From Adineta vaga (Eukaryota > Rotifera), in NCBI GenBank assembly GCA_021613535.1, contig CP075493.1, positions 5,084,001-5,148,000 on the forward strand: DNA of 64,000 nt, read 5' to 3'. A program made the position numbers and the translations under genes. Below the pieces are notes generated by a model. It was not told the DNA's origin and made no database searches. It saw nothing but the letters and a program-made list of their open reading frames with translations. Of the stretch, positions 38,903 through 51,249 are shown piece after piece; the stretch's first letter is position 1, and every line of letters begins with the position of its first letter.

Positions 38903-40410
38903 ATGAAGCAGAAAACTTCGAAACGATTGAGTTCTAATAAACAACAACAAAACAATACTTCCTCACAAAATCAAACAAGTCGTTTATCGAATTCACCGAA
39001 TAAAACTAATCTACATACTGAAACGAATTGCTTCTGATTTGAATACATCATCTTGTAAAGCAAATATATTATTAAAAAGTCAAAAATTACTCAAACGAGA
39101 TCTACTACGTTGTAGTGATCAACGACCATCACAACTTGGTTCACATACTTTACAAACATCACGTATTCGTCATGAATCACAACAAACACAACCATCAACA
39201 TCATCATCTTCTTCTTTCAATCAGGGATTATTACGCCGTCGTCGATCTCTATCAGCTGATCCTTATCTTTTACATACGACAAATGAGCGAATAGGACCCT
39301 GGCTAGATATTCCAGCATTTCGTATTGCTTCAGCTGGAAATGATTCATTAAATCCAATGAAAACATATCGTACTATGAAAAATTCTCGTGTTTTTTCACC
39401 AAAATATTATGCATCATTGATGAATAATACCGGTAAATTCAAATATCATACATCATCTGAAACTTATATTAATGAATATCGAAAAAAAAAAGGTTATTTA
39501 CTTAGTACACATAAAACATCAAAAGTTCTTCCTCAACTATTACCAACACAAGCATGTGATGATGAACAACTTTCTACTATAGAAACACTTAATGAGAAAG
39601 CTAGTGGTAATGATGCATCTGAACATCAAAATGATGCAACGACTGAACGAACTATCATTTCGACAAGTGATCGATTAACTGCATCAACAACGGATCTATC
39701 ATCTAGACAAAATCCATTAATGAAATCAACGAATAGTTTTGCTGATCAACCCAATATTCCACCATCAATACCAAGTCTTACAAAAGCTGTCAATGAAGCG
39801 TCTAATATGAGTAATTTTTCCACAGTCGCTTTTCGTAATACTCAACTTCGAGCAATGCGCCATTCAAATCATCATCATCATCATCATCATTCGAATCAAC
39901 AACATCAAACGGTTATATTACCACCATTAAATTCATCACTTCAATATCTGAGTAGTATGAATTCACTTGATAGATTCTATTCGCATAGTAATAGAAAACC
40001 ATCCATGCAAAATCATCAAAAATGCTTTCTTATTGAAGGAAGAAACAAGAAAAGGTATGAGTAAATATCTAACTATACGTATGTATATATTGATCTTCTC
40101 TCCGAAAATATCATTTCAGTTATGTAAATCAGAATAAGAATCCACCTCGTATAAATAGTGATGAGGTATACTTGTGTGCATTGATTTTCAACTAATAAGT
40201 TATCTAACAATCTTGATAACGTATATATTTATATATATATGTACATTTATGTTTATTTTTTAGGTTGCGTCTCGTTCGCAAGATTACTCTGACCTTCAAG
40301 CAACCGGTAGTCCAGTGCTAAGAACAACTCAACGAACAGCAGCGTTAGTCGTTTATCGATTACCACGTCAATCAGCAACAATAGTCACTAGTCAAAATAA
40401 TTTAAGATAA
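38903..40410 (+). CDS. unrecognised Ser/Thr/Asn/Gln-rich protein
   Basis: Not recognised. A low-complexity start (MKQKTSKRLSSNKQQQNN) in frame 2 runs into a stop at 39035, while the main ORF continues in frame 0 from about 39018 (RIASDLNTSSCKANILL) to 40054. Joining them needs one extra base removed near 39015-39030, probably in the AAA of GAAACG. Otherwise the main ORF has no ATG until well inside. Two further exons, 40120-40165 and 40264-40410, are linked by frame-preserving GT-AG introns. Visible pieces are a RRRRSLSADPY basic/Ser patch, GPWLDIPAFR, SPKYYASLMN, YINEYRKKKGYLL, a seven-His run encoded by CAT repeats (39868-39890) and a C-terminal RTAALVVYRLPRQSATIV. Total is about 447 residues with no transmembrane segment. 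Probably a disordered cytoplasmic or nuclear protein; function unknown. Confidence 0.65.
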
Positions 40411-40872
40411 TTCAATGAAATACTGATGAGAATTGAGTTATGATATTGTTTTTATTGTGAAAGATTTTTTATTTGTAATATGAATATTGTTGTTCAGATG
40501 AACTAAATTAATTGAGTTTATTTTAGTAGATGAAGAAAAAGAAATGAAGAGATTTGAAATAAAACATACATTTCTTAATTTCAACTATACAAGGATGTCG
40601 CAAGATGTCAGCCTCAGAAATTTTTCTTTTTCTCTTCTTCCCGTTCTCTCTGTTTCCTATTGGTCAATAATTTTGACGTGAGGAGAAAAAAAAGGGTAAA
40701 GAAAGAACAATAACAACAAACAACAAATAACATTTCTTCGTTCCTTCGTTTTCGTCTTGTAAATCTCTGTGCATTTAATCATCTGTCATCGTTTGATATT
40801 TTGTTACCTTTTTCTAGTCGAATTAAATCAATCACGTATATTTATTGAATAAAAAGAAAAATTTCGTTCACC
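40411..40872. other. intergenic, upstream of NIPBL
   Basis: About 460 bp. AAATAAAA near 40557 fits polyadenylation of the preceding gene. ACCTTTTTCTAG at 40806-40817 is acceptor-like, 55 bp before the NIPBL ATG. Confidence 0.5.
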
Positions 40873-43800
40873 ATGGATTTACCATCCATTAATCTAATTA
40901 CTGCAGCACCATTAAATGATGGTTCGTATGATTTCAATAAACTAAATTTTTAGAAATAATTCATTTTCATTTGTAGCTGTACGCGAATTACCTGTATTAT
41001 CGTTGGCTAATCCTGGAATGGAACGTATTGTTGATAGTAGTACAGCTGAATACACATCCATGTTACTCAATTGCCGTGATGGTGCATTAGCACAACAACT
41101 TGCAAATAAACTTTCAATAGTAGCTAATACTGCGACATCAATGTAAAGAAGGAATTATGTAGTTTTCGGAAAAGAAATCGTTTTTGTTTTAGTACACTTC
41201 GACAACTGCCAGATCCAGCACCAATTCCATTGCATGCATTACCTCCACTGTTACAAATCACTGCACAATATAATCCAAATATTTTTAATGGTATGAGATA
41301 ATTTTGACTTATTTTTCATTACCTTTTATTTGTTCAGGAGCTTGCCATCCTTCATCATTTCCACGTCCGAATTTCCAGTAAATATAATCGAATATTATTT
41401 GATCTATATAGAAATAAACATATATGAATTTAGATCTCCAACAAATTCCTATCCACATTATCCAAATCCTCATTATTTACCACAAATAAGTCCGAATAAT
41501 AATAATGGTTACAATCAACCAACAACAGCAGCATCATCATCGTCATCATCATCACGTAAGTTATTTCTACAACAACAACAAAAAAAGAAATAGATTAAGC
41601 GGAACATTTGACATCTCTATAGCTTACTCTTCACGTGGTTTTATGCCAACAACAAATGCAGTGCCTAATCAATCACCCGATCCTCAATCAATGCTCTATC
41701 CTCAAAATCCATCACTCGCTTCTCATCGTCCAACACGACCGACTGCTGTTGTTCCACCTCTACCTAAAGATCCTATTATATCATCACCAATGGGTTCAAT
41801 ACCGAGTACATCAGCTCCAATGACACCTTCTACATCATCATCATCATCAAACTATCAACAAGTCTCGCCACAAAAACCACCAAATTATCAAAAACAGGTC
41901 AGTTTCTCAATACATTCTAAATTTGAAATACACATAATCAACCGTTGAATTTGAAAACGAATTAAGAAAATCTATATTTCCACGTGTTCTTCTATCGTTT
42001 TCCTCTTCTTATGTTTGAATATAGTTCATTGTGTACAAACCGTTAGGAGAAGAAGAAGAAGAGAGAATATATCCTATGTGTATTTCTTTTGAATAGACTG
42101 ATACATTGCAATCACATGAAATCACGAATAAAAATTCGCAATCAATAACACATCATCACAATAATATCAATGATACGATGACCAAAAAACCGAGTATGAA
42201 AAAACATGTTACATATAGAGAAAAAAACATATATTTATATTTGTATGTATGTATTTAGCACTAGTTGTTCAACAAGATCAACAACACCCACATCAACAAG
42301 TTGAAAAAATACGAATTAATCTTAATAAATTACAACAGGATGAACTAGGTAAGTTCGATATATAACAGTTGTCAATTGGAAACTGAATCGATCGATTTTT
42401 GTTTTAGCTTCTATTCGAAATATTTCGCCTTCCAAACAACGTTCCATGAAACCCAATGTACCTCAACAATTAGATCATCTACCTTCGGATTTCACTCCGG
42501 ATTTAATCAAAGAATTACTTCAAGATGGTTATTCTCTTGATAGCAATGCAGGTGAACGATTATTACGTCAACGTCGTGCAGCTCTTAGTAATGCTACATC
42601 TTTAAATAATTCACCGAAGAAAAAACGTATTAGAAGTTTATCAACTGAAGATGGTGACGATGACAATGATAATAATGATGATGATGATACCAATGATGTC
42701 GATAATGATGAAGAACAACAGCCATTGAAAAAACGTATACGTCGAACAAATGATAATACATTTACTAATAATTCTGTTGATGTAATGAGTGCATTGAATA
42801 AGAAAACTCGTGATCGTTTAGCACGTAAAGCATTGGATATTGATGCTGATCCACAAGAAAATACATCTTATCAACGTTTTATTCAATTATTAGATATATT
42901 TAATGATGATTATGATCGTCATCATGAACAATTAGAACAAACACCTGATGATCATTATTTAGATTTATTATTATCTGACCATACATTAGATGAAATGGCT
43001 ATTCTATCTGAAAAACTTAAACTTTCAACTTATATGTCACGTATTGATCGAATAAAATTAAAACGTTTATTAGAAATTCTCTCTTTACGTATCAAACAAG
43101 GTATTGAAATGAGTCCAATACTTAAACATGATATCAATGATGATCAAAACGATGGCGAAGAAGAACGTATATGGCGAGATTTAGTTTTTGAACGTTTAAC
43201 AATGTGTGCAAATGCTTGTGAAATAAGTTTAAATATCATGACAACAGATAATATGCCCAAAGAAATTCTTATTGAACATGTTATTGAACATACATCTTTA
43301 TTTATTAAAGCACAATTAGCTAAAACAATCTTTCCAGAATATGATCCATTGTATAGAAATGATAATCATTCAAAAGGTATGTATTTGACAAAGAAAGGAA
43401 ATGTTTTAATCTCCTTTTCTATTTTAAGATCCTTCATTAACGAAACAAAAACGTTCCAAAGTCACAGGAACGAAATGTAAACAAGTACAAATACTTTATA
43501 ATAAGATTGTTTCACTCTTCCAAGGCATTACAGATTTAATGCCACTAGGAAAATATCCTGATACAATTATTCTTGCTGTAAGTTTTCTTTGAAACAAATA
43601 GTATTCTCAACTAAATAATTCTGTATTTTTCTCTTAGATATCATCATTTACTGTCAGTTGTATATATGTAGAAAATATTGTTGATCTTCAAGCACATTCA
43701 TTACGTATTCTTACGGAATTATTTTCTCGTTATGAACATCATCGTGATTCCATTCTTGAAGATCTTCTTCTTTCACTTGCACGTTTACCAACTAGTAAAA

Positions 43801-46800
43801 AAAGTCTTCGTTGTTATCGTTTACCATCAGGTGAATCCATACAAATGTTTACAGCATTAATAATGCATTTAATTCATGCACCAGTTACATTAGCATCCAC
43901 AATCAATGTTAGTATAACTGATTCAACAAATGAAATTCATCTTTTAAATACGTATTCTACGGCACAAAATTTAGCATTTAAATTTTTAACATTATTTTTT
44001 CGTTCATGTGGAACAAAACAAGGTGAAGATGATTATCGAATTGTATTCGAAAATTTCTTAGCCGATTTACTTGTCACAGCTAATCGACCTGAATGGCCAG
44101 CATCAGAAATTCTTCTCACATTATTATCACGAATCTTAATGACAAATTTTTCAAATCATTCTTTACAAATTAATACACGTTTACAATCATTAGATTATCT
44201 TGGTTCCGTTGCAGCACAATTACGTAAAGATACGATTGACAATGATGTTTTAAATTCACGAGAAAATCAAGATAAACTTGATGGAATCGTTCATAAGACA
44301 TTATCAAGTATTGAATTAGATGAAGATATGATGGAAATTTATAAAACAGATCCACTACGTTATCATCGTAGTTTAGTTATTTATCTGAATGAATTGAGTT
44401 TAAGTGATCAAACGAGTTATTATGCAAAAATGTTTCATATTGGTCAATGGTTACGTGATGTTAATTTAACAGTAGAACGATTAACTCAAACATTAACACG
44501 ACGAATGAAACCAGGACAAGCTGAATTAGTTGATGATGATGTTGATGAATCAATGAATACAAATTCGAAACCATCGATATCAATTGAAGATGAAATTGAT
44601 TTGAAAAAGAATGAAAAAATGACGATTCTTAAAATGCTTTCACTTCCTGAAACAGCACGAAAACAACAACGATATACTTTAGATATTGAATATGATGATA
44701 TTTGTTTATTAATGCGTTATTTAACATCGAATCGACCATTTCTTAAAACTTTTGATGTCTATTTAAAACAATTAGCAGCCATATTTCAATCCGAAGCTGG
44801 TACAAATATACGTAGTAAAGCAATGAAATGTTTATGTACTGTTGTTGAAGCTGATCCAACTGTTTTATCACGAAATGATATTAAATCATGTGTGAAAGTT
44901 GGTTTAACCGATAAAAGTATTAGTGTTCGAGAAGCAGCCATTGATCTTATTGGAAGATATATTGTACAAAAACAAGAATTAATTTTACAATATTATGATG
45001 TTCTTTGTGAACGAAGTATTGATACAGGTAGGAAAGCAAAATCTTAAAGATGAATATAATCTAATTTTAAAAATGACTATTTCTAGGTGTTAGTGTTCGA
45101 AAACGTGTTGTGAAAATCTTTCGTGATGTTTGTTTAACTCAACCAAATTTCATTCGAATACCTGATATATGTTCACGTTTATTACGACGTATACATGATG
45201 AAGAATCTATTCGTAAATTAGTTCTTGAAACATTTCAACAATTATGGTTTTCTCCCACTCGAAATCAACAAGATGTAAAACAACGTGTTCAAACTATCAT
45301 TGATGTTTTAGTTGATGCTCAAAAACAGAATTATACTTGGTTAGAAAATTTAGTCAAAGAATTTCTTCATACAAATGATAAACAATCCAATGATGATAAG
45401 AAAAAAGTTCGTGAACAACGAAAAGATGTTTTAAAAGCCATACAAGATATTATCAATGAATTAGTTGAGTCAATTCTTAAAGTCGAATCAGCAAATGATC
45501 AAGTTCGTGACTTTCATTTTCATCGTTTCGAAAAACAAATTTTCATTTTTTGTTTTCTAGAATTCATCCAATAAAATGGTTGCTATATTTATTGCTTTGT
45601 ACGCATTAGGTAAAGCTAAACCTGAACATGTTCTTCCACATGTTTCAACTATAGTGGAATATTTAAACATCAAATGTACATCATATAATGATAATATTAT
45701 CGTTCAATATGTTGCAAAAATTCTTGAATTTACTGTTCCATTAATGAAATCAGCATCATCAAGTATTATTTATTCATTAGAAGGTAGTTTAACCAAACTT
45801 CTTCTTGTTAGTGGTCAATTAGTTATTCATTCAAGCATTGCTTGTCTATCAGCTGTTATACGTTTATCAAAAAATACTCAACTTGTTAAAGATGTTTTCA
45901 TTCGATATCATTGTAAGTTTTTGTTTTCTGATCTTGAGATAAAACTGAATTTCTGCTTTCATAGCTATTGTTATTCAATGTCAACAAAAAATTTTGGAAA
46001 AACCAGATGAAGAATTTAAAGGTAGTGCACAATTAGCTCGATCAATTTATATCTTAGGTGTTCTATGCAAATATTTTGATGTGGAAAAAAATGAATTCGA
46101 TGATCTTGAAGTAAATAAATCAGTTAAATAAATCTATCATTGCAAATTTCATTGTTTTCTTATATTAGTTTTCTGTCGATGATCTTTTTCAATTATTTAT
46201 ATTTTTTATTCAACGACGTGAATCTGTTGTTAAATTGAAATCTCTCGTCGGTTTGGGTTTCTTCTTACAACGTTATGGACAATATCTTATACGTGATACA
46301 ATTCGTCAATTATATCATAATTATCTATTAGATCGTCGTCCTGCTGCTGCTCAATTACGTTGTCAAGTCTTGATAAATCTTGAAGAATATTTTCGTGATT
46401 GTATACGTCGTATGTCTGAACAAGATGTTGATTATCTTCAATTATCAACAGCAATTAATCCTTCGACAACAAATGAAGATGAAAATAGCAATGATGGAAT
46501 TACTTCAACAGGTGCCAATCTTAAAGATACAACAGATGTACATTCAGAAATGGCTAGTTCAATTGCTCAATGTTATTTACGTGTTGTCTTAGATACATAT
46601 TTAAGTGAAGATGAAACAATTCGTCAATGTGTTCGCAAAGTGGTTACATGCATATTAGAACAAGGTCTTGTACATCCTGTTCAATTCATACCTTATCTTA
46701 TTGCAATGACAACGGATCGAGATACAAATATTCAACAAAGTGCTGAACAAAATTTACAAGATTTAGATAAAACTAATCCAGGTATAATTCAAACTAAAGT

Positions 46801-47867
46801 TATGCATGGATTAAAAATGAGTTATCAATTACAAAAATTATTGGCTGTAACCAATCCAAATAAGAATAATACTCAACAATCAAATGTACAAAACGAGATT
46901 ATTAGAGGTAAAGATTTAGAATTATCTTTTTGTTAAATTGAAAATTTATTCTTATTTAGGCATGACAAAAGTAGCAGTAACTCCTTCAAATAATCAACAA
47001 TCACCATTTTGTTCAGTAAATCATTTTCTCTATTCATTAATTCGTTCTTCACGTGTTTATCGTCGTGGTTTAATATCTCAATTATTAAAAATGTTCGATA
47101 ATGATACAACAACAACAACATCTACTACACTCGAAGAACAATTATTTGTTGCTGATAATCTAGCTTACTTTCCTTATCAAGTACAAGATGAACCATTATA
47201 TTTAATTGAACAAATTGATCTTACCGTTAGTGTTAGTGGTTCAACACAATTACAACAATTTCGTGATTTATTAAAACAATATTTAGATTATATCGATGAT
47301 GATGAAGGTATTGATTTGAGTAAATTAGAAGAGAAATTTCTTCAATTATCTGATCCAATTATTGATGAATTAAATCAATGTTTACGTGTATCAAAATCGA
47401 CGATGTTATTATTAATATTAAAATCGTATTTAAAAGATGTTTATAGTGTAAATGATACGAAAATAACTGAATATGATCATACAGAATCAAGTAAAATAAC
47501 TGATCGACCAATCATGTCAAGAAAGATGAATGTCAAATTTGAACCAAAACTTATTCTTGATACAATTAAACCATCATCATATATGGATCATATTCAACGA
47601 CGAAAACAAATTTTAAAAGATTTTCAAGATTTTAAACGTTATCTTCTTGCATTTGATACCGATGCAGATGATACAGTACAAGCAATATCCGAATTATTAC
47701 CATCAACAATGACAGGGACAACAGCAACAGCAGCAACAACAACAACTACAACAACAGCAGCTTTGCCAGGAAAAACAAGCAAGAAAAAATCTGGAGGAAC
47801 AACGAAGCGAAGAAAAGTTATGATCGACTCCGATGATGACAGTGCCGATGGCGATTTTCAGCCATAA
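40873..47867 (+). CDS. NIPBL: cohesin loader NIPBL / Nipped-B (Scc2)
   Basis: HEAT-repeat protein that, with MAU2/Scc4, loads cohesin on chromatin. Exons: 40873-40921, 40977-41142, 41193-41290, 41338-41377, 41434-41555, 41623-41897, 42097-42193, 42259-42348, 42408-43376, 43429-43577, 43638-45027, 45087-45502, 45561-45912, 45965-46110, 46169-46907, 46960-47867; 2001 residues, frame kept throughout. The N-terminus (about 1-330) is disordered, Pro/Ser/Gln-rich, with acidic Asp runs. Conserved blocks: LFSRYEHHRDSILEDLLLSL then ARLPTSKKSLR, FRSCGTKQGEDDYRIVFENF, LQWLRD-type WLRDVNLTVERL, EADPTVLSRNDIKSCVKVGL, DTGVSVRKRVVKIFRDVC and HDEESIRKLVLETFQQLWF. Human NIPBL is about 2800, yeast Scc2 about 1500. 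The C-terminus ends in a Lys-rich, acidic tail (KTSKKKSGGTTKRRKVMIDS). Intron 9 uses an AAG acceptor. Confidence 0.95.
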
Positions 47868-48228
47868 TCTCTCTTTTCTCTATTGTTTTATATAATATAT
47901 ATTATGTATGTTTTTTTTTATATGATGATGTCTCTCCTTCATGTCCACTATAATGTATAAATTATCTGTAAGTGTGTGTGTGTGTGTGTTCTGGAAAATT
48001 TTTCTTGTCTTTTCATTACATATCTGCCTAATACTGTACAGCGAAGCAGAACAACAAAAGAGAAAAACATGATGCCATTGTTATTCTAAGAATAATGATG
48101 ATTCTATGGAGTTTTTGATTAGTACGATCTCAGTTCATTTTTTTTCTTTGATTGTTTTGCTATAAAAAAAAAACGAGAAAATTAAATAAAAGTCAAGTGT
48201 TGTCTTAGGAAAAATGCATTCGAAATTT
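47868..48228. other. intergenic with GT microsatellite
   Basis: About 360 bp between convergent 3' ends. A (GT)9 run lies at 47972-47989 and AATAAA near 48185. Confidence 0.55.
47972..47989. repeat. (GT)9 microsatellite
   Basis: Uninterrupted GT run in the NIPBL 3' region. Confidence 0.85.
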
Positions 48229-49352
48229 TCAATGAGAATTATTAATCATTTCGTCATTGTCATCAGATGAATCGATCGAATCAATTAAATTTATAAATGC
48301 TGATGTTGTATCACCACTTCCATCATTCATATTTAAATGATGTTCAACAATATCAAGAGTTGTTTGAGTTATTTGATCAGTGGTCAATTGAAGATTGACA
48401 GTTTCATGAAGAGAATTGGATGTCGAAATTGATCTTTGAGATAAAGAATTCGTTTGTACTTCTATTTTATCCAGAACGGAATCAATATTATCAAGTATGG
48501 AATGAATCTGTGTTATCATCATTGATGATGGTTCAATTGGCGAAGGTGGTGGAGATTTTGTTAGAAATGATGTATAACTTTGTGTAGTAGATAATGACAT
48601 TGTTGTTGGTTGAAATTGTAGATTATCATCTGTCAAATGAAACTTTTTTCGTTCATTTGTATCATTATCTGATGAAATCAATCGTTTATTTGATAGATGT
48701 TCATCGAAAGATGAAGATGAAATACCACTTCCGAATACGCGACAAACGAATTGTTTAGCTTTTTCAAATACACCAGATGTGTTTGATACAACCTTTCGAT
48801 AAATGAATATTGAGAAACGAAAATTTCGAGTGATCAAAGTAACAAACTTTTGTCAAAGTAGATGATGGATTTGTCAATTGTGTTGAATATTTATTATCTA
48901 AGATATCAACCAATCCTCTATTCATTTTCACTGATCTATGATAAATATTAATGTTTAAAAACATTCGTAAATGAAAAGATAATATACTCGGAAGTTTTAA
49001 GTATGTCCACTAGATTGAATCGATATTCATTAGTTGGGAAAAGATCGAGAAGTAATGGAAGACTTTCTGTTGTAATAAATGGATGAATCTAATCAAAGTT
49101 TTTGTAGTTCTTTTAACAAAGAGAAACTAAAAATTAAACTTATACAAATGGAATTAATTCTTGTACTGCTTGTAAACGATATTTTTCATTATTAAATATA
49201 GAAAAAAAGACTTGTAAAGTCGATGATGTTAGTTGTAAATGATGAAGATGTGATTTAAGTGTAATAAGCATTTGTAATCGATCGATATCATTATTAAGTC
49301 GATATAATTCTCGACATAGAATATCTATAGGTGAATGGTTCGTATTTAACAT
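48229..49352 (-). CDS. DUF4476-like domain protein
   Basis: Exons (minus): 49352-49146, 49088-48988, 48935-48848, 48792-48229; 319 residues. The first about 105 residues are helical, with the paired repeat pattern of DUF4476: LTSSTLQVFFSIFNNEKYRL then QAVQELIPFV, followed by ITTESLPLLLDLFPTNEYRF and NLVDIL, that is, an LF-x-R-x-x-x-L-x-L motif used twice. The second half is Ser/Thr-rich and disordered, with a Pro patch (KSPPPSPIEPSS) and a helical segment (QIHSILDNIDSVLDKIEVQ) that could be a short coiled coil. No signal peptide or TM. Function unknown. Intron 3 ends in AAG. The 3' end converges on NIPBL. Confidence 0.65.
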
Positions 49353-49663
49353 TTTTTTAAAATCATTGAATTAAACAAAAGAAATGAACAAAAACGTGAC
49401 TTTTACAAGTTTTAACAATGATTTGAAAAATAAAAAGCGCGTGAAACGGAACTCGTTTCTTTAGTTATTCAGTTGTTTAGAGATTCAAACATGTTGATAG
49501 TTGACGAAAGGAACTTTAGTTTTTTGAGAGATCATATCACTAAATATTTTTCTCTTAAGAAAAATATTCATTCTTTTTTTGAATTGTCGCTTCATTAACA
49601 ACAAAATGCATTCAGCATCAATTCTTATAAAATATATAGAATGAATCTTTTGTATGAGTGTGT
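49353..49663. other. intergenic
   Basis: About 310 bp, AT-rich, between two minus-strand genes. No feature recognised. Confidence 0.45.
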
Positions 49664-50191
49664 TTAGAACGAATCTTCATATGGATGAAAAGTTACTGAT
49701 GAAGCTGACTCTCGCCTAGACATTGGAATTTCATATAAGGCTGGTACTACAACAGCTGATGGTATTCGAAATAATGGTGGTAGACGTGGTGGTACGGGTA
49801 GTCGTGGCGGTGGTGGTAATGGTGGTGGTACTGATGCTGCAATAGTTGATGTTGCTGTTGAAATCGACGCGGAATACGCTAATAATTTCTTTTTTACACG
49901 TTTTTTCCAAATAAAAAATATAACCAACCCAACAATTAGGGTTAGAAGAGCTCCACCAAGTCCACTGGCAACGACAATGCCAATGTTTATCTGAGAGGAA
50001 GAAGAAGAAGACGTTGTTGTTGTTGATATAGATGACAAAACTACTTAATTGAATGAGATAGAAGAAATCGATAGGTTTTCTTTACATACTTGAACACGTT
50101 GGTCCACTAAAACCAGACAGACATTCGCAAGTCTGATTAATTGTACATGTACCTGTGTGGTTTGGTACACATGTATCACATGGACGTAGAT
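49664..50191 (-). CDS. EGF-like single-pass membrane protein, 5' end unresolved
   Basis: Two exons are supported (minus): 50191-50090 and 50040-49664. The first encodes an EGF-like module with six cysteines, CDTC, TGTC, QTCECLSG and FSGPTC. The second encodes a Ser/Thr stalk, a transmembrane helix (IGIVVASGLGGALLTLIVGL and on), a basic stop-transfer KKRVKKK, and a cytoplasmic tail with a PPPLPPPPRLP poly-proline stretch that could bind SH3 or WW domains. A 7-base piece (50426-50420, ATG ACA G) would complete a 161-residue frame but would leave no signal peptide, so one or more upstream exons probably lie at 50430-51100. Function unknown; it resembles a short adhesion or receptor-type protein. 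Confidence 0.6.
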
Positions 50192-51110
50192 CTATACGAG
50201 AAAAAAAAACAAACAAACATAAAATCAGATCTTCAAAAGAATCGCTTCTATCTTAACATTCTTCAGTATTGTTAAGTGAAATAAATATTAGTTGGATTAT
50301 TTGATAGACAAAAGAATGATTAATGAATCTCAACAGATATTTATATAAGGGTTTCTGTGGATCAATAAAAGAAGTTTTTTAAAACATAAACTGTCAATGT
50401 TATTAAATCTTATGCATACCTGTCATACAAAAGTTGATGTTGTCGATTGAAAAGTAAGATTTAAAAAATCAATTCATTTTTCTCTTCGCAACAGAATTTC
50501 TTTTCGAAAATGTTTCTCATTCAGCAAGACGAAACAAAAGCATTTAAGTCCTCCGAACGAACATGAAAAACATTGCATGGAACACAAAAACAATTGACGA
50601 ACAAGAGAAGGAGAGAAAAAAGAAAGCGTTGGATAATAATGAAACTTACGTAAATAATCTCGTCATTCAAATGATGCACAAAAAATTCCTATACTGTTTG
50701 CTTTATTTTTTGCTTCTTTCTAATCGATCTCATTCCGATTATTTGATAATCGAATCAAGAAGACATTTTGTTTAAATTTGAAGAAAAAAAAGTTCGTATT
50801 CATCTTTTCATTTCGAGACAGCATGGTTTTTGATTTCAATCAAACAAATGGGCGTTGTGCAGTGCATTCAATGTAATAAATGCCTCAAACCTAATAGTTT
50901 GTATGTGACCATTTTTTTGTCTTCATCATGTCAAGAAACTAATGGATTTGGTATTTCCTATTGATTATCAGAGTAACTTATTCTTTGTTGTATTTCAATA
51001 ACAACATTCAGAGAGAGAGAGAGAGAGAGCACGAGAGAGAAATGCATATGTTTAAATGACAAACAGAAAAGAATGTCTGTGCAATTAAGAAGAAGAAAAA
51101 AAAAGAATGG
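50192..51110. other. upstream region of EGF-TM gene, with GA microsatellite
   Basis: About 900 bp. It may hold the missing first exon of the EGF-like gene. A (GA)10 run lies at 51010-51029. Short plus-strand ORFs here show no recognisable protein. Confidence 0.4.
51010..51029. repeat. (AG)10 microsatellite
   Basis: Uninterrupted AG run about 80 bases from the tRNA-Phe gene. Confidence 0.85.
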
Positions 51111-51121
51111 TGCCGTGACCC

Positions 51122-51178
<57 letters not shown>

Positions 51179-51183
51179 CCGGC
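51111..51183 (-). tRNA. tRNA-Phe (GAA)
   Basis: 73 bases, intronless. The 5' GCCGGGATAGCTCAGTTGGG gives the acceptor and D arm. The anticodon arm is TCAGA-CTGAAGA-TCTGA with GAA. The T arm is CCTGG-TTCGATC-CCGGG, and position 73 is A. Internal A and B box promoter elements are intact (GGTTCGATCC). The acceptor stem has one mismatch, G5 against A68, where animal tRNA-Phe normally pairs. Confidence 0.93.
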
Positions 51184-51249
51184 GATATACAGGTAAATTT
51201 AATGGGATTTAATAGTTTATTTTTCTTTACAAATACAAATTTAAACAAA

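Noticed and set aside
39868-39890. CAT repeat as a possible satellite or CRISPR-like repeat
   Set aside because: It is a short in-frame triplet run coding for histidines.
50424-50426. ATG at 50426-50424 as the start of the EGF-like gene
   Set aside because: It would give a frame-true 161-residue protein but without a signal peptide for an extracellular EGF module; kept only as a possibility.
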